NCBI GenBank assembly: GCA_036170435.1
Contig: JAVHPF010000004.1
Span: forward strand, 1 to 5,780
Length of the DNA: 5,780 nucleotides
Reading direction: 5' to 3'
Source of the DNA: JAQVPN01 sp036170435
Lineage (GTDB): Bacteria > Patescibacteriota > Gracilibacteria > BD1-5 > UBA6164
In this document: positions 1 to 4,574 of the stretch, piece by piece
Layout of the letters: the number at the start of each line of letters is the position of its first letter
Position numbering within the stretch: position 1 is the stretch's first letter
Program-made: the position numbers and the translations under genes
Notes under the pieces: model-generated
What the model was told of the DNA's origin: nothing
Seen by the model: the letters and a program-made list of their open reading frames with translations, nothing else
Database searches by the model: none

Positions 1-54
1 TGCAACTTACATCACCGACCTAAAGGACGGTGTTTTTCGTTGCAGATTGATAAA
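1..54 (+). mobile_element. Right end of an IS200/IS605-like (probably IscB-associated) element, rest off-window
   Basis: Bases 2-54 are identical over 53 bp to 2956-3008, and the two copies diverge immediately afterwards (acgttg versus gagttc), which places the element's right boundary at about base 54. The end is a nested hairpin: an outer stem GCAAC (2-6) with GTTGC (39-43), and an inner stem CACCG (13-17) with CGGTG (28-32), then an A18-A27 mismatch, a CC/GG pair of base pairs and a TAAA loop. Subterminal imperfect hairpins of this kind are what Y1 (HUH) transposases of the IS200/IS605 family bind. The body of the element, including any transposase or nuclease gene, would lie to the left and cannot be seen. 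The family assignment is inference from the hairpins and from the matching left ends elsewhere in the window. Confidence 0.7.
13..37 (+). terminator. Hairpin plus T5 in the element's right end, possible intrinsic terminator
   Basis: The stem CACCG/CGGTG, extended by CC/GG past one A-A mismatch, is followed directly by TTTTT (33-37). This is the most GC-rich hairpin with a U-tract in this AT-rich window. In the full-length element it would sit after the last gene and could end its transcript as well as serve as the transposase recognition hairpin. The same structure recurs at 2967-2991. Confidence 0.5.
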
Positions 55-274
55 ACGTTGCTTGTTTCTAGTTATGATAAGAGAAGGTAAGGTAAGTCTA
101 TCAATTTAATTACTAATATTGTTAACCTAAAATACGAATTAAACAATTATAATTGCATACATTATACTTACTTTAAATTTTTTTTAAACAACTGTGCTAG
201 AAAGTTGTCGCTCATTATATTATTAATTATTTTTTTAATATTGAATTTATTCAATATAAAATTCTATATATTTG
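55..274. other. Intergenic spacer without recognisable genes
   Basis: No ORF with a plausible start and ribosome site is visible on either strand. Two short inverted repeats are present: ACAACT/AGTTGT (188-193 with 203-208), and a nearly perfect palindrome of ATATTGAAT and ATTCAATAT at 238-257. The second lies 17 bases past the stop of the minus-strand gene that ends at 275. It could be that gene's 3' hairpin, but no U-run follows it on the minus strand, so I do not call a terminator. Confidence 0.5.
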
Positions 275-478
275 TCATAAATGCATGGTTTTATTTTGTT
301 TATTAAATTTAAAATAGAAATAAGAACAAATAGAAATAAGAAAAACTAAATAAAAAGAAACCACTTTTGGATAAAGAAAAAATAAAGCTATCCAAAAAAT
401 AGAAACAATAAACAAAATAGAATAAATAAAAAAATTTTCTTTAAATGATAAAGGCTCTACAAATTCTTCTTCTAACAT
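275..478 (-). CDS. Small two-helix membrane protein, function unknown
   Basis: This 67-residue protein is not recognised. It has an acidic N-terminus (MLEEEF), two hydrophobic segments at about residues 16-36 and 39-57 separated by a Pro-Lys turn, and a short basic tail with several Lys residues. The positive-inside rule suggests a helical hairpin in the inner membrane with both ends in the cytoplasm. The start is supported by GGAG eight to nine bases upstream of the ATG (minus strand, around 489-492). The gene is transcribed divergently from the one at 706, with a 227-bp AT-rich gap between them. Small membrane proteins of this kind are common and poorly named. The ribosome site and the clear membrane pattern make it a likely real gene. 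No function is claimed. Confidence 0.65.
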   Translation of the reverse strand: MLEEEFVEPLSFKENFFIYSILFIVSIFWIALFFLYPKVVSFYLVFLISICSYFYFKFNKQNKTMHL

Positions 479-504
479 AAAAATTCTCCATAATGTGTAA
501 TTAA

Positions 505-616
505 TTAATATTCTAACATAAACTACTTAAAATATAGAAGATATATAACAAAATTTTTAAAAAAGTTAATATTTTAATCTTTAACTACAAAATGAAAATT
601 TTTTAATATTCTAACA
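505..616. repeat. Pair of 14-bp direct repeats in a divergent intergenic region
   Basis: TTAATATTCTAACA occurs at 505-518 and again at 603-616, 98 bp apart, between the divergent genes at 478 and 706. A shorter version (TTCTAACATAA) overlaps the start codon of the minus-strand gene at 470-480. The copies could be binding sites for a regulator of the divergent pair, or chance in AT-rich sequence. There is no dyad symmetry inside the unit. Confidence 0.35.
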
Positions 617-649
617 GATAAAAATATATAATAAATGAATATAATTTTT

Positions 650-678
650 TTGACAAAATTATGAATTAATGTTTTAAT
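650..678 (+). promoter_or_regulatory. Sigma-70-type promoter for the SCQGH-motif gene
   Basis: A perfect -35 box TTGACA (650-655) is followed, after a 17-bp spacer, by TTTAAT (673-678), which matches 5 of 6 bases of the -10 consensus. Transcription would start near 685, leaving a leader of about 20 bases before the ATG at 706. A TTGACA with ideal spacing stands out against AT-rich background, so this is a strong call for a sequence-only prediction. Confidence 0.65.
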
Positions 679-705
679 ACCTTTAAATGTCAAGAAAATA
701 TAAAA

Positions 706-1464
706 ATGCGTAATAATAATTTATTTCCTCCATCAATTATTTCATATGCAAGTGAAAAAAAATTTGAAAATATTTTGATTCAGGCAAAAAAACAATCAAA
801 AACCTTAGAAGAATATGTTTATTTTGTAACACATAAAGTAAACAATATAAAACATGAAAATGACAGAATTTATATGAAAATAGATGATTCTGGGCAATTA
901 TATGCTAATTCTGTATCTCAATTTTCAGAAATTTTTTGGCAAAATATAGAACCTAAAATTAAACCTTTAATAGAAATTTTACATAAAAAAAGATATTTAT
1001 CTTATTCTTCATGTCAGGGGCATGGTTTTACATTTAGAAGATATGTTGGTCTAGCTTTTGCAGATAAAGAAAGTAGACAATATTTTGCTGATTTTATTAT
1101 GAATTTAAAAATAAAAGGAATAAAAGTAAATTATTTAGATTCTGTAATTAATCAAAAAGTAGAAATTAAAAACGATAAATTAAATTATATTAAAAAATTT
1201 AATAAAGAAGAAATGGAAATAAGAAAAACTAAAGAGAAAGAAAGCGAAATAAACACTTTTAATATAGAATTTCATAGAAATTATACAGAATATTATTTTT
1301 TAGAATTGATTATTTTAGAACCCGTCGAGCCAAATTGGAAAATAATAATGTCACCAATTAAAAATTTATGGTTGTGGTATATGAAAAAATTTAATTGGGA
1401 TAATATTACAAATAGATTAATTAAAGAATTACAAAAAGAATCATTTAAAAAATATAAATATTAA
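706..1464 (+). CDS. Hypothetical protein with an SCQGH motif
   Basis: This 252-residue protein has no signal peptide or membrane helix, so it is probably cytoplasmic. The most conserved-looking part is residues 87-130: a helix (PLIEILHKKRYLSY), then SCQGH (102-106), a run of aromatic and basic residues, and VGLAFAD followed by a second helix. Cys103 and His106 could bind metal or act catalytically. Similar SC-x-GH segments occur in unnamed phage and bacterial proteins, and there is a loose resemblance to the SCSGR signature of TYW3-type proteins, but I cannot assign a family. Residues 155-185 are highly charged and probably helical or coiled. The C-terminal third is rich in Trp, Tyr and Lys. 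The ribosome site is weak (an AAGAAA stretch about ten bases upstream), but the promoter at 650-678 is strong. The gene stands alone and converges on the one ending at 1525. Confidence 0.7.
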   Translation: MRNNNLFPPSIISYASEKKFENILIQAKKQSKTLEEYVYFVTHKVNNIKHENDRIYMKIDDSGQLYANSVSQFSEIFWQNIEPKIKPLIEILHKKRYLSYSSCQGHGFTFRRYVGLAFADKESRQYFADFIMNLKIKGIKVNYLDSVINQKVEIKNDKLNYIKKFNKEEMEIRKTKEKESEINTFNIEFHRNYTEYYFLELIILEPVEPNWKIIMSPIKNLWLWYMKKFNWDNITNRLIKELQKESFKKYKY

Positions 1465-1524
1465 ACCGAAGCAAAAACTGTGCCTTAGATATTAATTTAA
1501 TATTAATAATTTCAATTAAAAAAA

Positions 1525-2709
1525 TTATAGTTTTTTAAATTTTTTTTCAATATGTAAATCATTTTCATTATTTTTTTTTGAAAAGTTTAAAGAATTTGAA
1601 AGAATTAATGCCTTAAGTGTGGTTGTTAAAAATAACTCTGTAATAGGTTGTTTAGTATTTAACATTTCCGCATAGATATTGATAAAGCTAGTAAAAATAT
1701 TTTGAAATGTTTGAGAATTAATAGATTGTTCATTTTTTGATAAAAAATATATTTCAGTTTTTTTATTTTCAAAATCTAAAACTTTACAAACAGATAAATT
1801 TAAATCTTCTTTTTGTAAGTTTATATGTTTAACAATAGTTCTAATCACAGTAGAATAGTCTCTATCTAATGAAAATATTGGATGTTCCTGTAAAATTAAA
1901 TCTTCATTAATGATTAGATGAAGTTTAGGATTGTCTTTTGTTTCAAATTTGTTTTTATTAGTTTCTGATTGATTTGTAATTGTTTTTTCTGGTAAATCTT
2001 GTTCATTATTTTTATATTTATTAAAATGATTCCAGTCTTTAGCTGGTATTTTATTTTTTAAAAAAGCATTAAAAGATTTATCGTTATCATAATATTTTAA
2101 TGATTTAGAAAAATACTGAAAAAGTATATCTAATTTAGGGTAATCTTCTTTAGTTATTGTTAACCTAGAGATACAATCTAATATTCTTGGAAATTGATGG
2201 CTTGAAGCATAATTAGCGGTAATGCTACTATTACAAATAGTTGTAGTTATTTTAAATATAATATCTTTAATTTTATCAATATTTTGTTCTTTTTTATCTA
2301 TAATATTTTTAATAAAATCAAAAGTTATTTTTTCGAAGGTATTTTCTTCAGAGAAAACCATAGGAATAATTTTGTCTATAATATCTTCAGTTAAATTCTC
2401 TTTAAAAATTAAATTAATAAAACTTTTTATTCTAATATTTTCTAATATATGAAGTTTAATTGGTTTACTATTAATGTTATTTAAATAATCTTGAATTATG
2501 GAAAAAACAATTGAATTTTCTTCTTTATTTGTTTTAATTTTTAATAAGTCAAACCCTATATTAATTATATCAGTATCTAAAGATACATCGAAAAAATTTA
2601 TTGTAGCACCCATATTAAAACGTTTACTTCTATCTTTTTGAGATTTTTCTAAAATAAATTTTATCTTATTAAATACTTTATCAGTTTTTTTATTTTTTTC
2701 TTTAATCAT
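1525..2709 (-). CDS. Large hydrophilic hypothetical protein
   Basis: This 394-residue protein is not recognised. It has no signal peptide, membrane helices or obvious catalytic motif. Residues 1-32 are Lys-rich. Residues about 35-230 look mostly helical, with alternating Ile/Leu/Phe and charged residues. Residues about 231-261 form a polar Asn/Glu/Lys/Thr linker. Residues about 262-385 look like a second mixed alpha/beta domain, including a Leu-Asp-Arg-Asp-Tyr stretch near 281. The tail is again Lys-rich. No Shine-Dalgarno site precedes the ATG at 2709. The next in-frame ATG (residue 33, before GATINFF) is an alternative start that would remove the Lys-rich leader. The promoter and palindrome directly upstream favour the longer form. 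The gene is monocistronic and convergent with 706-1464 across a 60-bp gap. Length without a disabling stop supports a functional gene. Confidence 0.7.
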   Translation of the reverse strand: MIKEKNKKTDKVFNKIKFILEKSQKDRSKRFNMGATINFFDVSLDTDIINIGFDLLKIKTNKEENSIVFSIIQDYLNNINSKPIKLHILENIRIKSFINLIFKENLTEDIIDKIIPMVFSEENTFEKITFDFIKNIIDKKEQNIDKIKDIIFKITTTICNSSITANYASSHQFPRILDCISRLTITKEDYPKLDILFQYFSKSLKYYDNDKSFNAFLKNKIPAKDWNHFNKYKNNEQDLPEKTITNQSETNKNKFETKDNPKLHLIINEDLILQEHPIFSLDRDYSTVIRTIVKHINLQKEDLNLSVCKVLDFENKKTEIYFLSKNEQSINSQTFQNIFTSFINIYAEMLNTKQPITELFLTTTLKALILSNSLNFSKKNNENDLHIEKKFKKL

Positions 2710-2737
2710 ATATAATTATTAATTATAATAATTATAT
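2710..2737. repeat. 12-bp perfect AT inverted repeat abutting the start codon
   Basis: The arms ATATAATTATTA (2710-2721) and TAATAATTATAT (2726-2737) are perfectly complementary around a 4-base loop, ending one base from the ATG of the minus-strand gene at 2709. It contains two TATAAT hexamers read on the minus strand. It could be an operator over the -10 region or an mRNA hairpin that hides the start codon. Its all-AT composition means chance cannot be excluded. Confidence 0.4.
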
Positions 2738-2758
2738 AAAAAATCTAGAAAAAATCAA
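2731..2758 (-). promoter_or_regulatory. Candidate promoter for the 394-residue protein
   Basis: Read on the minus strand, TTGATT (2758-2753) is followed after 16 bp by TATAAT (2736-2731). The transcript would start near 2725, giving a very short leader without a Shine-Dalgarno site. A second TATAAT at 2727-2722 could give an almost leaderless message. AT-rich background makes the -10 match less informative. Confidence 0.4.
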
Positions 2759-2890
2759 AAATTTTAGTTTTATAAAAAACAATAGATTTTATCCATACTC
2801 AAATCCACTTTAAGATGTGTATATCTTTGAACAACCCCTAGCTAAAGCAAGGGGATTCTTGTTTCATTGGAACTAGCCACTATCTTTTTA

Positions 2891-2902
2891 GTTAAATTTA
2901 AC
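2891..2902. repeat. Short perfect palindrome inside the element's left end
   Basis: The stretch around GTTAAATTTAAC is self-complementary, extending to AGTTAAATTTAACT (2890-2903). It is preserved exactly in the second copy at 5701-5714. In the longer element it lies within the presumed omega RNA and could form a stem or a dimerising site. Confidence 0.4.
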
Positions 2903-2938
2903 TTAGAAGATTGAGTTGTTAAATAATATAAAAAATAC

Positions 2939-2954
2939 CAAACCTAAAGGTTTG
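2939..2954 (+). repeat. Additional TAAA-loop hairpin in the mini-element
   Basis: CAAACC (2939-2944) pairs with GGTTTG (2949-2954) around a TAAA loop. Its CC-TAAA-GG core is the same as the tip of the right-end hairpin 26 bases downstream, as if the right end carried two versions of one recognition hairpin. The equivalent position of the copy at the left window edge is not visible. Confidence 0.45.
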
Positions 2955-2966
2955 AGCAACTTACAT

Positions 2967-2991
2967 CACCGACCTAAAGGACGGTGTTTTT
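2967..2991 (+). terminator. Right-end hairpin plus T5, second copy
   Basis: CACCG (2967-2971) pairs with CGGTG (2982-2986), followed by five T residues. It is identical to the structure at 13-37. As a plus-strand terminator it would end any transcript crossing the mini-element. Confidence 0.45.
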
Positions 2992-3093
2992 CGTTGCAGA
3001 TTGATAAAGAGTTCTTTCTAAAAAAAGACAAATTTCTTTTGTATCTTGTAATACTAATCTCTATCATTATTAGCATTTTATTTTAATATATAT

Positions 3094-3360
3094 TTAAAGT
3101 TTTTTAAATATACTGTCTAGCCACCAATGGGGAAACTTAGTATCTTCATATAATTCATGTTTAAATAATATTCCTAATTTAATATCTTCAATCCACATTT
3201 GAACATTAACATTAAGCCATTTTTTTCCTAAAGCATATCCGTTATAAGGAGAAATTGGTGTTCCATAAGATTCATTATTAAATAATTCAATTAAAGAATT
3301 GTCGCTGTAATCGTGATATTTTTCCCAATCTTTTGAAAAAATTTTATAAATTGCAGCCAT
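3094..3360 (-). CDS. Small hypothetical protein, probably the 3' body of a frameshifted gene
   Basis: This intact frame encodes 88 residues. The first half reads IYKIFSKDWEKYHDYSDNSL, followed by a Tyr-Gly-Thr-Pro and Pro-Tyr-Asn-Gly-Tyr segment, then GKKWLNVNVQMWIEDI, a Lys-His-Glu-Leu-Tyr-Glu-Asp run and a C-terminal WWLDSIFKKL. It has no signal peptide or membrane helix. The composition is that of a real, folded small protein, but I do not recognise the family. The ATG at 3360 has no Shine-Dalgarno site, and the same frame continues open for 29 codons upstream to a TAA at 3450-3448. Those codons read as convincing protein (KRNKGKLVKTVGGLTSKYKR) but contain no ATG. The natural start appears to be the ATG at 3431, now out of frame. 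The product may therefore be truncated or unmade. Confidence 0.55.
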   Translation of the reverse strand: MAAIYKIFSKDWEKYHDYSDNSLIELFNNESYGTPISPYNGYALGKKWLNVNVQMWIEDIKLGILFKHELYEDTKFPHWWLDSIFKKL

Positions 3361-3431
3361 TCTTTTATATTTACTAGTCAGACCACCAACTGTTTTAACT
3401 AATTTACCTTTATTGCGTTTAGCTGTGACAT
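3361..3431 (-). pseudogene. Out-of-frame 5' part of the small hypothetical gene
   Basis: The ATG at 3431-3429 has an excellent ribosome site and promoter, yet its frame stops after ten codons (TAG at 3401-3399). One frame away, codons for VTAKRNKGKLVK and onward run straight into the 88-residue frame below. The simplest reading is a one-base deletion just after the start, where an ancestral Met-Ser-x-Ala-Lys-Arg-Asn start would have been in frame, for a protein of about 112 residues. No classic slippery heptamer is visible in the overlap, so programmed -1 frameshifting is less likely than a lesion or sequencing error. Confidence 0.55.
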
Positions 3432-3436
3432 AGCTT

Positions 3437-3442
3437 CCTCCT
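3437..3442 (-). promoter_or_regulatory. Consensus Shine-Dalgarno site deciding the original start at 3431
   Basis: AGGAGG on the minus strand (3442-3437) stands five bases before the ATG at 3431. It is the strongest ribosome site in the window, and the ATG at 3360 has none. This is the main reason to think the gene originally began at 3431. Confidence 0.7.
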
Positions 3443-3460
3443 AAATATTAATAATAAGTT

Positions 3461-3490
3461 ATTATATCCAATTTTTATTAAACAAATCAA
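3461..3490 (-). promoter_or_regulatory. Promoter for the frameshifted small gene
   Basis: On the minus strand TTGATT (3490-3485) precedes a perfect TATAAT (3466-3461) by 18 bp. Transcription would begin near 3454 and reach AGGAGG and the ATG at 3431 after about 23 bases, so promoter, ribosome site and start codon line up correctly. Confidence 0.5.
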
Positions 3491-3612
3491 TCTTTTTTAA
3501 CAAAAAAATAATATTTTACAAATATAAATTTTAAAACTGGTTTTGGCTTTATATAAACAATATTAATTATTTTTTATATAATTAAGATATTCTTAAATCA
3601 ATTTATAATTAA

Positions 3613-3640
3613 TTGACATTATTCGTTAACTAAGTATATT
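3613..3640 (+). promoter_or_regulatory. Promoter for the cytochrome operon
   Basis: TTGACA (3613-3618) is followed after 16 bp by TATATT (3635-3640), 5 of 6 matches to the -10 consensus. The transcript would start near 3647, about 23 bases before the ATG at 3670. The rest of the gap back to 3491 is AT-rich, without a gene or a clear regulator site. Confidence 0.55.
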
Positions 3641-3669
3641 ATTGTTATAACTCATAAAGAAAGTAAAAA

Positions 3670-4035
3670 ATGAAATATAAATTATTATTGTGTAGCATAT
3701 TGTGTTTTTCTATAAATAGTCAAGCAAATGAAGTAGATAATCTCTACAAAAATGGTTCTGCAAAAGAAGGTCAAATTTTATTTGAATCAAAAAATAAAGG
3801 TTCAAATTTTGAGTCTTGTACTGCTTGTCATACTAATAATCCTAAGGTTGTAGGAAAACATGCAAAAACTGGAAAAGATATAGAACCAATGGCAACAATA
3901 GTAAACCCAAATAGATTTACAGATTTGGCAAAAGTAGAAAAATGGTTTAAAAGAAATTGTAATGATGTATTGAAAAGAGAATGTTTAAGTAATGAAAAAT
4001 CAAATGTAATAGCATACTTAAAAGGAATAAAATAA
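3670..4035 (+). CDS. shp: SHP-like monohaem cytochrome c (DUF1924 family)
   Basis: This 121-residue periplasmic c-type cytochrome is of the sphaeroides haem protein (SHP) type. Residues 1-19 are a signal peptide with likely cleavage after SQA. CTACH at 50-54 is the single haem-attachment site, with His54 as proximal ligand. The stretch after it (TNNPKVVGKHAKTGKDIEPM) and the NPNRFTD and VEKWFKRNC segments are characteristic of the DUF1924/SHP family. In characterised SHP an Asn is the distal haem ligand and is displaced when oxygen or NO binds. Asn96 here, beside Cys97, is the best candidate, and Cys97 and Cys105 could form the family's nearby disulfide. The ribosome site is a weak AAGAAAG. 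The stop overlaps the next gene's ATG by one base, so the two are co-translated. The physiological role of SHP is unsettled. Electron exchange with the adjacent dihaem cytochrome is the established partnership. Confidence 0.85.
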   Translation: MKYKLLLCSILCFSINSQANEVDNLYKNGSAKEGQILFESKNKGSNFESCTACHTNNPKVVGKHAKTGKDIEPMATIVNPNRFTDLAKVEKWFKRNCNDVLKRECLSNEKSNVIAYLKGIK

Positions 4036-4469
4036 TGAATAAAATGAAAAAATTAATTTTAATCAGTGTTTTTTTAGGTTCTGAAGTATTTGCTGGTGGT
4101 AGAGATTTAATTAATGCACCAATATTGAATCAAACTTATATAAAAGAATGTGGTAGTTGTCATATGGCATATCCTGGTGAATTAATGACTAAATCAAATT
4201 GGAATAATTTGCTAAATAATCTATCAAAACACTATGGAAATGATGCATCTATTGGTAATAATGAATTAAATTCCATTAGAAATTATGTCAATAGTACAAA
4301 TACTTATAGAAAATCTTCAAATACAAGTGATTATAGAATTACTAGTGACTATTGGTTTCAAAGAAAACATGCCAATAGAATAAATATAAATAAAAAATCT
4401 TTATCAAACTGTAGTGAGTGCCATACTCCTTCTGGTAATGGTATTGGTGATGAAAATGAAAATGATTAA
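4035..4469 (+). CDS. dhc: Dihaem cytochrome c (DHC family), SHP partner
   Basis: This 144-residue periplasmic protein has a signal peptide (residues about 1-20, cleavage after VFA) and two haem-binding motifs, CGSCH at 39-43 and CSECH at 126-130. Their wide spacing, the N-terminal CxSCHMAYPG segment and the RITxxxWFxRKH stretch at 101-112 fit the DHC family, whose members reduce SHP. The ATG at 4035 overlaps the upstream TAA, with AGGA eight bases before it. An ATG three codons later (MKKLILIS) is a possible alternative start within the signal peptide. The tail after the second haem is short and acidic (GDENEND). In known SHP loci a membrane cytochrome b often follows as a quinol-side donor. 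Here an ankyrin-repeat gene follows after about 105 bp, so the electron donor must be encoded elsewhere or is missing. Confidence 0.85.
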   Translation: MNKMKKLILISVFLGSEVFAGGRDLINAPILNQTYIKECGSCHMAYPGELMTKSNWNNLLNNLSKHYGNDASIGNNELNSIRNYVNSTNTYRKSSNTSDYRITSDYWFQRKHANRININKKSLSNCSECHTPSGNGIGDENEND

Positions 4470-4483
4470 AAATAGAAATATAT

Positions 4484-4504
4484 CATTAATCATTAATCAT
4501 TAAT
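4484..4504. repeat. Three tandem copies of CATTAAT
   Basis: CATTAAT is repeated perfectly three times just after the dihaem cytochrome gene. The first two copies contain TTAATCATT, which can pair with AATGATTAA at the gene's stop (4461-4469) in a 9-bp all-AT stem, so the array could form alternative 3' hairpins. It may equally be a simple slippage repeat. Confidence 0.5.
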
Positions 4505-4518
4505 AGACATAAAAATTA

Positions 4519-4547
4519 TTGTTAATTGATAATAAATTGGGTATTTT
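4519..4547 (+). promoter_or_regulatory. Weak candidate promoter for the ankyrin gene
   Basis: TTGTTA (4519-4524) and TATTTT (4542-4547) are separated by 17 bp, each matching 4 of 6 consensus bases. A start near 4554 would leave about 20 bases of leader. Read-through from the cytochrome operon is an alternative. Confidence 0.3.
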
Positions 4548-4574
4548 CTATTGAAATAAGAATATTAAAAAAAT

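Larger units (their letters stand above)
2826..3008 (+). mobile_element. Non-autonomous mini-element (MITE/PATE-like) of the IscB-type IS200/IS605 family
   Basis: The left 87 bp (2826-2912) match 5637-5723 with a single difference (2834 A versus 5645 C), and the right 53 bp (2956-3008) match 2-54 perfectly. Between them lie only 43 bp, so this is a pair of element ends without a transposase or nuclease gene. After AGAAGATT the sequence departs from the longer copy (GAGTTG here, TAGGTC there), which marks the internal deletion or a replaced core. The left hairpin is CCCCT (2835-2839) with AGGGG (2850-2854), an A-A mismatch, a GC/GC inner stem and a TAAA loop. The right hairpin is at 2967-2986. 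It was presumably moved in trans by a Y1 transposase elsewhere in the genome. It inserted between two minus-strand genes and interrupts neither. Confidence 0.75.

Noticed and set aside
1465..1524. Terminator between the convergent genes
   Set aside because: The only dyad (ATATTAA/TTAATAT) is all-AT with a one-base centre and no convincing U-tract on either strand.
2222..2452. Plus-strand 76-codon hydrophobic frame
   Set aside because: It lies wholly inside and antisense to the 394-residue gene. Its Ile/Leu/Ser composition is the expected mirror of Lys/Asn/Asp-rich codons, and it has no ribosome site.
1..3008. CRISPR-like interpretation of the repeated hairpin sequences
   Set aside because: There are only two or three copies kilobases apart, with genes between them and no regular spacers. 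They behave as transposon ends, not an array.
3399..3431. Programmed -1 ribosomal frameshift as explanation of the split small gene
   Set aside because: The overlap contains no X-XXY-YYZ slippery heptamer and no obvious downstream stimulatory stem, so a deletion is the simpler reading.
4484..4504. Iteron-type replication origin from the CATTAAT repeats
   Set aside because: Three 7-bp copies without a replication initiator gene, DnaA boxes or larger iterons are too little to support an origin.
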